Both the position numbers and the translations under genes were made by a program. Below, in pieces: positions 15,629 through 23,486 of a stretch of DNA of 40,993 nt; position 1 is the stretch's first letter; each line of letters begins with the position of its first letter. The notes under the pieces were generated by a model. The model was given only the letters and a program-made list of their open reading frames with translations. It searched no databases and was not told the origin of the DNA. The stretch is taken from assembly GCA_013041765.1 (NCBI GenBank), contig JABDRL010000045.1, forward strand, positions 1 through 40,993, given 5' to 3'. This stretch comes from Dactylosporangium sp. (lineage in GTDB: Bacteria > Actinomycetota > Actinomycetes > Mycobacteriales > Micromonosporaceae).

Positions 15629-18103
15629 TCAAGCGGATGGTGTTCCGTCCCCCGGGAGCAGGTGGCTGGCGCACCGCAACACCGGTGGTGTCGTCAGGGA
15701 GGCCGGGTCCAGGCTGGCTCCGGTGCGGATCTGGAACGTGCCGGTCTCCCCCGGCAGCAACGTCACCAGCGCCTCGTCGACCCGTGCCGCCGGGTCCAGC
15801 CGGTCGGGCTGGATCAGCACGTCGCGCAGCAGGGACACCGCGGTCACGCTGACCCGGTAGCCACCGTCGACCGGCTCGGCGTGTGCCTGGTACGCGGGCG
15901 GCCCCGAGGCCAGATCGGGATCCTCCGCAAAGAACCACAGCGCCCGGCCCGCGCCCCGGCCCGCGACGATCAGCTCGGCGGCTGGGTCGGCGGTGACCGC
16001 GACGTCCGGCGGCAGCGCGACGGTCCTGGCCGCCCCGGGAGGCACCTCGACGGTGAGGAGGGCCTTGGCCCGGGGGATGCCGGCGATGGTCCGGCGCACC
16101 ACCTCGATCCGGTCGCTCCACGGCGTCGCGCCGTCGTTGACGGCGACCACCGCCAGCCCGGCCGGCCGGGGCTGGATGGTCAGCAGGCGGTCGGCGTAGG
16201 CCGCGCGCAGGGCATACCACGCCGGTTTGGGTCTGCCGTCGCCGTCCACCACGGCCCACGAGGTCACCGGCCAGCAGTCGTTGAGCTGCCACAGGATCGT
16301 GCCCATGCACCGTCCCCGCAGCGACCGGAAATGCTCGATACCGAACCGGATCGCCCGGACCTGGTTGAGCTGGCCGGCATGGTGCCAGTCGTCGAAGGTC
16401 TCCGGCGCCGGCAGGTGCCCGTCCAGCCGGGCCAGCAGCTTGGCGTTGCCGTCGACCTGCTTCTGGCGGGTGGCCAGGCCCGCGGACCGGGGGGTCAGGG
16501 GGTCGTCGCTGATGGCCCGGCGCAGCGTCGCGTACTGGGGCGGCCCCTGAAAACCGAATTCGGAGACGAATCGGGGTTCGTAGGACCGGTAGTGGGTGTA
16601 GTCGTGGGTGTTCCAGACGTCCCAGATATGGACGGTGCCGTGGTGGGGATCGTTCGGGTGCCGGTCGGCGGCGCCGGAGTACGGACTGCCCGGCCAGTAC
16701 GGCCGGGTCGGGTCCACCTCGGCGACGATGCCGGGCAGCAGGGTGCGGTAGTAGTGCTCGCCCCAGGTCCGGCCGGCGAGCGGCTCGCGCCAGTGCCAGT
16801 CGACGTGGCCCCAGAAATTCTCGTTGTTGCCGGTCCACAGCAGCAGGCTCGGGTGGGGGGCCAGCCTGGCGACCTGTTCCCGGGCCTCGGCGGCGATCTC
16901 CGAGGCGAACGGTTCCTCCTCCGGATAGGCCGCGCAGGCGAACAGGAAATCCTGGCCGACCATGAGCCCGTATTCGTCGGCCAGGTCGTAGAAATCCTCG
17001 CTCTCGTAGCACCCGCCGCCCCAGACCCGCAGGTAGTTGACGTTCGCATCGATCGCCTGCGCGAACCGTCCGGCGATCCGGGCCCGGTCGACCCGGGTCG
17101 GAAAGCAGTCGTCCGGAATCCAGTTGACGCCCCGGACGAACACCGGGGTGTCGTTGACCACCACCGTGTAGGCGGAGCCGGCGTCGTCCGGGGTGGTGTC
17201 GAGCCGGACCGAGCGGAAGCCGACGTCACGCCGCCAGCGGTCCAGCGTCGTCCCGCCGGCGCACAGGGTGACGGCCAGGGCGTATCGGGCCTGCGCTCCG
17301 AGGCCGCGTGGCCACCACAGGCTGGGGCTCGGCACCGTGAGCGCCAGCGTCGCGGTCCGCTCGCCGGCCCGGATGGTGATCTCCTCGGTCACCCCGGCGA
17401 TCTCGGCGCGCACCGTCAGCGGCTGGTCGGTCGCTCGTTCCACCGCGACCCGCACCTCGACCGTGCCGGTGGCGCCCGCGACGGTCACGCGGGGGCAGAC
17501 CTCGGCCAGGCGCGCGGTCGACCAGGCCTCCAGCCCGATGGGCCGCCAGATCCCCGCGGTGACGAGCGTCGGGCCCCAGTCCCACCCGAAGTTGCACGCC
17601 ATCTTGCGGATGAAGTTGAAGGGCTCGCCGTAGGCGTGGGGCCGGTCGCCCAGCTCGTCCCGTTGCCGCTCGGCGTAGCGGTACGCGGAGTCGAACCGCA
17701 CCGAGAGCCGGTTGGAGCCGGTTCGCAGCAACGGTTGGACGTCGAATCGATAGGACCGGTGCATGTTGGCGGTCCGGCCGAGTTCGACGTCGTTGAGGGT
17801 GACCGTGGCGACGGTGTCCAGCCCGGCGCAGACCAGGTCGACCCGCTGGTGGCCGGCGTCGACCCAGGCGAACGTCGTCTCGTAGCACCAGTCGGTGCGG
17901 CCGATCCAGGCCAGCCGGGCCTCGTTGTCGTCGAGGTACAGATCATCAATCAGCCCGGCCGCCAGCAGATCCGGGTGGACACAGCCCGGCACCGTCGCCG
18001 GCACCGGCCCGCTCGGCACGGCCTCGGCGTCGACCGCGGCGGGCAGCGAGCCCGGCACGGGGATCAGCGTCCAGCCGTCGTGCAGTTGACGAAACTCGGT
18101 CAT
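15629..18103 (-). CDS. Beta-mannosidase (glycoside hydrolase family 2)
   Basis: This 824-aa exo-acting enzyme releases beta-linked mannose from the non-reducing end of manno-oligosaccharides. The GH2 layout is clear: an N-terminal jelly-roll domain (about 1-195, with the family segment NFIRKMACNFGWDWGP), Ig-like domains, and a TIM barrel from about 320. The acid/base is Glu428 in WTGNNENFWG and the nucleophile Glu515 in FVSEFGFQG. FVRGVNWIPDD and LRVWGGGCYE are also typical of beta-mannosidases. There is no signal peptide, so it probably acts inside the cell on imported oligosaccharides. The ATG at 18103 has AGGAG about 11 nt upstream. It diverges from a LacI-family regulator, which probably represses it. 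No sugar transporter is seen beside it. Confidence 0.94.
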   Translation of the reverse strand: MTEFRQLHDGWTLIPVPGSLPAAVDAEAVPSGPVPATVPGCVHPDLLAAGLIDDLYLDDNEARLAWIGRTDWCYETTFAWVDAGHQRVDLVCAGLDTVATVTLNDVELGRTANMHRSYRFDVQPLLRTGSNRLSVRFDSAYRYAERQRDELGDRPHAYGEPFNFIRKMACNFGWDWGPTLVTAGIWRPIGLEAWSTARLAEVCPRVTVAGATGTVEVRVAVERATDQPLTVRAEIAGVTEEITIRAGERTATLALTVPSPSLWWPRGLGAQARYALAVTLCAGGTTLDRWRRDVGFRSVRLDTTPDDAGSAYTVVVNDTPVFVRGVNWIPDDCFPTRVDRARIAGRFAQAIDANVNYLRVWGGGCYESEDFYDLADEYGLMVGQDFLFACAAYPEEEPFASEIAAEAREQVARLAPHPSLLLWTGNNENFWGHVDWHWREPLAGRTWGEHYYRTLLPGIVAEVDPTRPYWPGSPYSGAADRHPNDPHHGTVHIWDVWNTHDYTHYRSYEPRFVSEFGFQGPPQYATLRRAISDDPLTPRSAGLATRQKQVDGNAKLLARLDGHLPAPETFDDWHHAGQLNQVRAIRFGIEHFRSLRGRCMGTILWQLNDCWPVTSWAVVDGDGRPKPAWYALRAAYADRLLTIQPRPAGLAVVAVNDGATPWSDRIEVVRRTIAGIPRAKALLTVEVPPGAARTVALPPDVAVTADPAAELIVAGRGAGRALWFFAEDPDLASGPPAYQAHAEPVDGGYRVSVTAVSLLRDVLIQPDRLDPAARVDEALVTLLPGETGTFQIRTGASLDPASLTTPPVLRCASHLLPGDGTPSA

Positions 18104-18334
18104 GAGATCGACACTCCTGGCTACCGTCCAATCACGCCTTCACCCCAGCGATGGCCCTGGCTCGGGTGCGGGACTTCTGGAACACCAGAAAGACGATAAC
18201 TGTTGGCGGGGCCCTCCGGAGAGCGGACGCGGCAAGGCCGGGGACCGCTTGGTCGGCTCCGGCACGGGAACCGGCCCGCAGGGGTACAAGCATGACTCGG
18301 CATGGCGAGCAGAGTGCCGTCCGGTCGGTCGAGA

Positions 18335-18362
18335 AGAATATCCGTCTATAACTTGTGTTCAA
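18335..18362 (-). promoter_or_regulatory. Candidate promoter for the beta-mannosidase gene
   Basis: On the minus strand TTGAAC (18357-18362) and TATTCT (18335-18340) are 16 nt apart. It would give a leader of about 225 nt before the ATG, which is long, so a closer promoter may also exist. Confidence 0.3.
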
Positions 18363-18385
18363 TACATATCGCCGCAATACGGTGT

Positions 18386-18401
18386 CTGGCGATTTCGCCA
18401 G
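18386..18401. promoter_or_regulatory. 16-bp palindrome, candidate LacI-family operator
   Basis: CTGGCGA and TCGCCAG form a perfect 7-bp inverted repeat around TT. The size and symmetry fit a LacI-family operator, and it lies 24 bp upstream of the proposed mannosidase -35 box. Binding by the adjacent repressor is inferred. Confidence 0.4.
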
Positions 18402-18588
18402 GTGTTGCCCGAGACAGCGCCGTTAGGCCGAGCCGGCACCGTATCGGCCCACAACATGGCGGTCTCCGTCGGTGACGCAAAACCAGTACGATTGGGCAGC
18501 GTCATCCACGTAGCGTCAAGACCCCGGGCAAGGCCCCGACACCGGGCCGGGTTACCGGTACGCGCCGACAGGAGTATAGGGAGTTCGC

Positions 18589-19617
18589 GTGAAGCGGCCG
18601 ACGATCGCCGACATCGCCAAGCGAGCCGGCGTCTCGAAAGGCGCGGTTTCCTACGCCCTCAACGGACACGCTGGTGTCTCCGATTCCACTCGCCAACGCA
18701 TTCTCGCCATCGCCGAGGAGATCGGCTGGAGTCCCAACACGGCGGCCCGGGCGCTGTCCGGCTCGGTGGCCTACGCCGTGGGGCTGCCCCTGTGCCGCCC
18801 GGCGCGCACGCTCGGCAGCGAGCCGTTCTTCATGGAGCTGGTCTCGGGCCTGGAGTCGGAGTTGTCGACCCAGTCATACGCCTTGACCATGCAGGTCGTC
18901 GCCGACGTCAAGGCGGAGATCGCCCTGTACCGCCGGTGGTGGGCCGAGCGGCGGGTGGATGGCGTCATCCTCGTCGATCTCCATGTTGACGACCCTCGGG
19001 TGCCGGTCGTCGAGGAGCTACGCCTGCCAGCGGTCGTCGTCGGCGATCCCCGGGGCGTCGGCGGCCTCGCCGGGGTCTGGTCCGACGACGCCGGGGCCTT
19101 GGCCGAGACCGTGGAATATCTGGTCGCACTCGGTCACCACCGCATCGCCCGGGTCACCGGGCTGCCGGATCTGCTGCACACCAGGATCCGAGACGACGCG
19201 TTCACCGATATCTGCCGGCGGCGGGGCCTCGTGGAGGCCACCATCCACCCCGCCGACTACACCGGGGAGGAGAGTTCGCGCATCACCCGGCGCATGCTCA
19301 GCTCGCGGTGCCGGCCGACGGCGGTCGTCTACGACAACGACATCATGGCCGTGGCCGGTCTCGCGGTCGCGCAGGAGATGGGTATCCGGGTTCCCACCGA
19401 TCTCTCGATCATCGCGTGGGATGACTCGTCGCTGTGCCAGCTCGTGCACCCGTCGCTGACCGCCGTCAGCCGCGACATCGCCCGCTACGGCGCGCACGCC
19501 GCGCAGCAGCTGCTCGCGGCCATCGCCGGCCATCGGATCGAGAATTTCCAGGACGTGACGCCGCGGCTGACGCCTCGGGGCAGCACGGCGCCGCCGCACC
19601 AGAAGGACGACTCGTAG
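18589..19617 (+). CDS. LacI-family transcriptional regulator
   Basis: This 342-aa repressor has the N-terminal LacI helix-turn-helix and hinge (TIADIAKRAGVSKGAVSYAL, then RQRILAIAEEIGWSPNTAARAL) and a C-terminal periplasmic-binding-protein-like effector domain of the GalR/CcpA type (about 62-335, with PTAVVYDNDIMAVAGLAVAQEMGIRVPTDLSI). The GTG start has GGGAG (18579-18583) 5 nt upstream. It diverges from the beta-mannosidase gene across 485 bp with palindromic sites, so it most likely controls that gene and itself, with mannose or a manno-oligosaccharide as a plausible inducer. The ligand is inferred from context only. Confidence 0.93.
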   Translation: MKRPTIADIAKRAGVSKGAVSYALNGHAGVSDSTRQRILAIAEEIGWSPNTAARALSGSVAYAVGLPLCRPARTLGSEPFFMELVSGLESELSTQSYALTMQVVADVKAEIALYRRWWAERRVDGVILVDLHVDDPRVPVVEELRLPAVVVGDPRGVGGLAGVWSDDAGALAETVEYLVALGHHRIARVTGLPDLLHTRIRDDAFTDICRRRGLVEATIHPADYTGEESSRITRRMLSSRCRPTAVVYDNDIMAVAGLAVAQEMGIRVPTDLSIIAWDDSSLCQLVHPSLTAVSRDIARYGAHAAQQLLAAIAGHRIENFQDVTPRLTPRGSTAPPHQKDDS

Positions 19618-19669
19618 TCGACCGGTCTCGGGCTCCCCCACCCGTTCGGGAACTGTCGGACCGGTTGAC

Positions 19670-19675
19670 TACAGT
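19670..19675 (+). promoter_or_regulatory. -10 box of a leaderless promoter for ung
   Basis: TACAGT lies 6 nt before the ung ATG at 19682, with no ribosome site between. This is the usual leaderless layout. Confidence 0.4.
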
Positions 19676-19681
19676 GCCGCC

Positions 19682-20356
19682 ATGGCTTTCGACCTCCTTG
19701 ATCTCTTGCCCGATGCCTGGCGGACGGTGCTGACGCCACACCTCGACGCCGAGACGGTCGCCCGGCTGGGCGCCTTCGTCGAGACGGAGTACGCGACCCA
19801 GACGGTGTTCCCGCCTGTCGCGGACCTGTTCTCCGCATACCGGCTGTGCGAGCCCCAGGCGACCCGGGTGCTGATCCTCGGGCAGGATCCTTACCACAAG
19901 CCCGGGCAGGCGCACGGTCTGAGCTTCAGCGTCCGGTCGGGTGTGGCCGTTCCCCCGTCCCTGCGCAACATCTACAAGGAACTGCACGAGGACCTCGGCG
20001 TGCAACCGCCGCGCACGGGAGAACTCACCTCCTGGGCCACCGAGGGAGTGCTGCTGCTCAACGCGGTACTCACGGTGCGGCAGGGCAAACCAGCCTCGCA
20101 CGCGGGCAAGGGCTGGGAGCACTTCACCGACGCCACCATCCGCGCCCTGGACGCCAGCGGGCAGCGGGTGGTGTTCGTGCTGTGGGGCGGATCTGCCCGG
20201 AAGAAGGCTTCCCTGGTCACCGCCCCGCAGCACGTCACGATCGAAGCCGGCCACCCCAGCCCGATGAATCCGGCGGGGTTCCTCGGCAGCCGGCCGTTCA
20301 GCAAGATCAACGCCGCCCTGGCCGAGGCCAATCGCCCGCCGGTGCGCTGGGCCTGA
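19682..20356 (+). CDS. ung: Uracil-DNA glycosylase, family 1
   Basis: This enzyme removes uracil from DNA as the first step of base excision repair. The 224-aa protein has all family 1 motifs: the water-activating loop GQDPYH (67-72, catalytic Asp69), the uracil-binding segment LLLNAVLTVR (124-133) and the minor-groove loop HPSP (191-194, His191). The length is normal. The ATG has a leaderless -10 box 6 nt upstream. It follows the LacI-type gene by 64 bp but is functionally unrelated, and it is convergent with the esterase gene, sharing a hairpin terminator with it. Confidence 0.97.
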   Translation: MAFDLLDLLPDAWRTVLTPHLDAETVARLGAFVETEYATQTVFPPVADLFSAYRLCEPQATRVLILGQDPYHKPGQAHGLSFSVRSGVAVPPSLRNIYKELHEDLGVQPPRTGELTSWATEGVLLLNAVLTVRQGKPASHAGKGWEHFTDATIRALDASGQRVVFVLWGGSARKKASLVTAPQHVTIEAGHPSPMNPAGFLGSRPFSKINAALAEANRPPVRWA

Positions 20357-20372
20357 GCACCGGTCCGCGCCG

Positions 20373-20407
20373 CCGCTTCTCGCCCTCGATCAGCGGGCGA
20401 GGAGCGG
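20373..20407. terminator. Bidirectional hairpin between ung and the esterase gene
   Basis: CCGCTTCTCGCCC (20373-20385) pairs with GGGCGAGGAGCGG (20395-20407): 13 bp with one G-T wobble and a 9-nt loop. The esterase stop codon (20390-20392) lies in the loop. It can terminate both convergent genes. Confidence 0.55.
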
Positions 20408-21376
20408 CCGGAGCCAGCGGAGCTTGGCGATGTCGTGGAATCCCTGGCCGCCCTCGTGGCCGTTGAACGGGTACTCCCGGATCTCCTTGACAGCGCCCCC
20501 GAGGTCGGAGCCGTAGGCGTTGTACGCCGCGTAGATCGTCGATGGCGGGCAGGTCACGTCCATCAGACCAACGGAGAAGAGGGCCGGCGCCGCCGCCCTC
20601 CGGGACAGAATCGCACCGTCGAAATAGGACAACGTCTCGAAGACCCGCTCGACATGGTCGCGGTGTCCCCGCAGATACCGGACGATCTCGCCGTAGGGAT
20701 CGGTGTCGGCCGTCGTCGCCGCCCGGGGAAAGTCGCACAGGAAGGGCACGTCCGGCAGGGCCGCCGCCACGTCTCCGACCAGCCCGGCAACGGCGAGAAC
20801 GATCCCGCCGCCCTGGCTTCCCCCGGCGACGGCCACCCGGGCCGGGTCGACGGCCTCGTGTGCGCGGACCGCCTCGACCGCACGGACCGCGTCGGTGAAG
20901 ACCCGCCGGTAGTAGTAGGTGTGCGGATCGAGTACTCCGCGGGTCATGAACCCCGGGTGGGCCGGTGCCCCGACGGGATCGGGATCGGCGGTGTCTCCGA
21001 CGCACCAGGTCGATCCCTGGCCGCGGGTGTCCATCACCAGGTGGGCGTAGCCAGCGGCGGCCCACATCAGCCGCTCGTGCGGCAGCCCCCGGCCGCCGCC
21101 GTACCCCACGTACTCCACGACGGCGGGAAGCGGACCCTCGCGGCCCGGGGGAAGGGTCAGCCAGCCCCGCACGGGATCGCCCGCGAACCCGGCGAACGTC
21201 ACGTCGAATGTTTCAAAGACGGTCAGCTCGGAATCCACCGGAGTAAATACCGCATCAAGGGGTGTAGCCCGGGTTTCCCCCAGCGTCTTCGACCAGAATT
21301 CGCTGAGGTCCGGGGGAACCGGCAGGCCCGGATTGTAGGTACGAAGGTCAGCAAGTGGCAGGTCGTACTGCGCCAA
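20390..21376 (-). CDS. Acetylxylan esterase / cephalosporin-C deacetylase family hydrolase
   Basis: This 328-aa alpha/beta-hydrolase of the AXE1/CAH family (carbohydrate esterase 7) removes acetyl groups from acetylated xylo-oligosaccharides and similar small substrates. The catalytic triad is visible as Ser187 in AGGSQGGG, Asp273 in GLMDVTCPPST and His307 in NGHEGG; VMDTRGQGS is also a family signature. There is no signal peptide, so it is probably cytoplasmic. A TTG at 21376 was chosen as the start: it is preceded by a perfect AGGAGG (21384-21389) at 7 nt and gives MAQYDLPLADLRTY, which matches the family N-terminus. The longer upstream frame has non-homologous sequence. It lies downstream of glgB but is separated from it by a strong hairpin. 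Confidence 0.92.
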   Translation of the reverse strand: MAQYDLPLADLRTYNPGLPVPPDLSEFWSKTLGETRATPLDAVFTPVDSELTVFETFDVTFAGFAGDPVRGWLTLPPGREGPLPAVVEYVGYGGGRGLPHERLMWAAAGYAHLVMDTRGQGSTWCVGDTADPDPVGAPAHPGFMTRGVLDPHTYYYRRVFTDAVRAVEAVRAHEAVDPARVAVAGGSQGGGIVLAVAGLVGDVAAALPDVPFLCDFPRAATTADTDPYGEIVRYLRGHRDHVERVFETLSYFDGAILSRRAAAPALFSVGLMDVTCPPSTIYAAYNAYGSDLGGAVKEIREYPFNGHEGGQGFHDIAKLRWLRPLLAR

Positions 21377-21436
21377 CGAATGCCTCCTGAACGATCGGCG
21401 GCGGCGGCCGACCACCGCCCGTTGGCACCACGGTAC

Positions 21437-21483
21437 GCCCGGCATTCTCCAAGGATGAGCGGTACGCAAGGAGAACGCCGGGC
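21437..21483 (-). terminator. 14-bp hairpin terminator after glgB
   Basis: GCCCGGCATTCTCC (21437-21450) pairs with GGAGAACGCCGGGC (21470-21483): 14 bp with one wobble and a 19-nt loop. It lies 11 bp after the glgB stop on the minus strand. The direct repeat CGGTACGC occurs at 21431 and 21460. Confidence 0.55.
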
Positions 21484-21494
21484 AAGCTCGTCGA

Positions 21495-23486
21495 TTACCT
21501 AACCGTTTCCGGGGTCTCGTCCGTTTCGGTCAGTTCGGTCAGTTCGGTGGGTTCATGGCGAAGCCAGATCGTTGTCAGTGGTCCGATCTGGATCTCGACC
21601 GATCCGTCCTCCCCGGTCGTCAGGCCGCCCAGGTTGCCGGTCCCGGTGCCGCCGTACTCGCTGGCGTCCGTGTTGATCAGCTCGGTCCAGCGCCCGGCCC
21701 GGGGCAGGGTGATGGAGTAGCTCTCCCGCGGGATGGGCGAGAAATTGGACAGGCAGGCAACGGCCGATCCGTCCAGGTCGTACCGGACGAACGCGACCAG
21801 GTTGCTCTCCGCGTCGCCGACGATCCAGCCGAGCCCCGCCGGCGTGGTGTCCTGTGTCCACAGTGCTGAGTGGGCGCGGTAGACCGTGTTGAGATCGGTC
21901 AGCGCCCGGCGCACCCCCGCGACCTCCGGCAGACTCGCCGCCGGCCAGAACAGCCCCTGCTGCTCGCTCCACTCGTGTTCGAGGGCCAGCTCGGCCCCCA
22001 TGAACAGCAGTTGCTTGCCGGGAAAGGCCCACATGTAGCCGAGCAGCCCGCGCAGGCCCGCCAGTCGCTGCCAGCGGTCCCCGGGGAACTTGGCCGCCAG
22101 GGCGCCCTTGCCGTGGACCACCTCGTCGTGGCTGATCGGCAGGATGTAGTTCTCGCTGAAGGCGTAGAGCATCGGCAGGGTCAGGGTGTCCTGGTGGTAC
22201 TTGCGGTACACGGGATCCTTGCCGATGTACTGCAGGGTGTCGTGCATCCACCCCATGTTCCACTTGAAGCCGAAGCCCAGCCCCCCGCCGTCGACGGGGC
22301 GGGAGACCCCGGGCCAGGCCGTCGACTCCTCGGCGATCACCATGGCCCCCGGGTGTTCCCGGTAGACGACGGTGTTCAGTTCCTTCAGGAAGGCGAGGGT
22401 GTCCAGGTCCTCGTTGCCACCGTGGTGGTTGGGCACCCACTGGCCCGGCTGGCGGGAGTAGTCCAGGTAGAGCATCGAGGCCACGGCGTCCACCCGCAGC
22501 CCATCGATGTGGAACTCCTCCAGCCAGTACAGGGCATTGGCGAACAGAAAGTTGTGCACCTCGTGCCGGCCGAGGTTGAACACGAGGCTGCCCCAGTCCG
22601 GATGCTCGCCCCGCCGCGGATCGGCGTGCTCGTAGAGCGCGGTGCCGTCGAACCGGGCCAGGGCCCAGTCGTCGCGGGGAAAGTGCGCCGGCACCCAGTC
22701 CAGCAGGACCCCGATCCCCGCGGCGTGCATCCGGTCGACCAGGTAGCGGAACTGGTCCGGGGTGCCGAAACGGGCCGTCGGGGCGTAGTAGCCGGTGACC
22801 TGGTAGCCCCAGGACGGGCCATAGGGATGCTCCATCACCGGCATCAGTTCAATGTGGGTGAATCCCAGGTCGACGACGTACTCGACGAGCTGGTCCGCAA
22901 CCTCTACGTAGGAAAGCCCCGGCCGCCACGAGCCCAGGTGCACCTCGTAGATCGACATCGGCCGCTGGTGGTGCGGGGCCCCCGTCGCCCGCTGGCGCAT
23001 CCAGGAGGCGTCGGACCAGGTGTGGTCCGAGCGGTACACCACGGACGCCGTCGCCGGCGGGCACTCCGTGGCCGTCGCCATGGGATCGGCCTTCTCCCGG
23101 ACGGTGCCGTCCTGGCAGTGGATGCGGTACTTGTAGCGCTCGCCGACCCCGACTCCCGGCACCGCCGCGTGCCACACGCCGCTGGTTCCCAGCTCGGCCA
23201 TGACGATGCCGTCGGACTCGCCCCAGCCGGGAGTGTCGCCGACGACCCGAACCTCCACCGCGTTCGGCGCCCAGACCGCGAACGCGGTACCCCCCTCGTA
23301 CGGATGGGCTCCGAGCACCTCCCACAGCCGCTCGTGGCGCCCCTCCCCGAACAGGTGGAGATCCAGATCGCCGGGCCGGGGCGGGATCAGCGCCTGCTGC
23401 CGATGCGCGACGACGGCCGGAGGCTGGCGACGAGTCTTGCGGGACCGGCCGGACGTCGGCTTTGCGACCGTGGCGGGGGGCGTCAT
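21495..23486 (-). CDS. glgB: 1,4-alpha-glucan branching enzyme GlgB
   Basis: GlgB cuts alpha-1,4 chains and reattaches them through alpha-1,6 bonds during glycogen synthesis. The 663-aa sequence has a Pro/Arg-rich N-terminus, a CBM48-type beta domain (about 50-150, GTAFAVWAPNAVEVRVVGD) and the GH13 barrel with HIELMPVMEHP, the nucleophile Asp333 in GLRVDAVASMLY, the acid Glu386 in VIAEEST and ISHDEVVHGK (451-460). The second N-terminal module of some GlgB proteins is absent. The acidic Thr/Glu tail (EPTELTELTETDETPE) is encoded by a short tandem repeat. The ATG overlaps the stop of the GT4 synthase gene (ATGA), so the two are coupled. Confidence 0.96.
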   Translation of the reverse strand: MTPPATVAKPTSGRSRKTRRQPPAVVAHRQQALIPPRPGDLDLHLFGEGRHERLWEVLGAHPYEGGTAFAVWAPNAVEVRVVGDTPGWGESDGIVMAELGTSGVWHAAVPGVGVGERYKYRIHCQDGTVREKADPMATATECPPATASVVYRSDHTWSDASWMRQRATGAPHHQRPMSIYEVHLGSWRPGLSYVEVADQLVEYVVDLGFTHIELMPVMEHPYGPSWGYQVTGYYAPTARFGTPDQFRYLVDRMHAAGIGVLLDWVPAHFPRDDWALARFDGTALYEHADPRRGEHPDWGSLVFNLGRHEVHNFLFANALYWLEEFHIDGLRVDAVASMLYLDYSRQPGQWVPNHHGGNEDLDTLAFLKELNTVVYREHPGAMVIAEESTAWPGVSRPVDGGGLGFGFKWNMGWMHDTLQYIGKDPVYRKYHQDTLTLPMLYAFSENYILPISHDEVVHGKGALAAKFPGDRWQRLAGLRGLLGYMWAFPGKQLLFMGAELALEHEWSEQQGLFWPAASLPEVAGVRRALTDLNTVYRAHSALWTQDTTPAGLGWIVGDAESNLVAFVRYDLDGSAVACLSNFSPIPRESYSITLPRAGRWTELINTDASEYGGTGTGNLGGLTTGEDGSVEIQIGPLTTIWLRHEPTELTELTETDETPETVR
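21525..21551. repeat. 9-bp tandem repeat encoding the GlgB tail
   Basis: TTCGGTCAG occurs twice in tandem, followed by a third diverged copy TTCGGTGGG. On the coding strand it encodes PTELTELTE. It is close to the stop codon and outside the catalytic domain, so length changes would probably be tolerated. Confidence 0.6.

Larger units (their letters stand above)
18104..18588. other. 485-bp divergent regulatory region, beta-mannosidase/LacI
   Basis: No gene is supported here. The stretch holds a promoter-like pair (18335-18362, minus strand), a 16-bp palindrome (18386-18401), a second 16-bp inverted repeat TTCTGG-N4-CCAGAA (18175-18190) and the palindrome TACCGGTA (18553-18560) just before the LacI-type gene. 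The part around 18330-18380 is AT-rich for this genome. Confidence 0.5.

Noticed and set aside
18175-18190. TTCTGG-N4-CCAGAA as a second copy of the LacI operator at 18386
   Set aside because: The two 16-bp repeats have different half-sites, so they are not the same site. It is mentioned only as an unassigned inverted repeat.
15662-18199. A long open frame on the plus strand opposite the beta-mannosidase gene
   Set aside because: It is an antisense frame opened by GC-biased third positions of the real gene. No conserved motif, plausible start or ribosome site was found.
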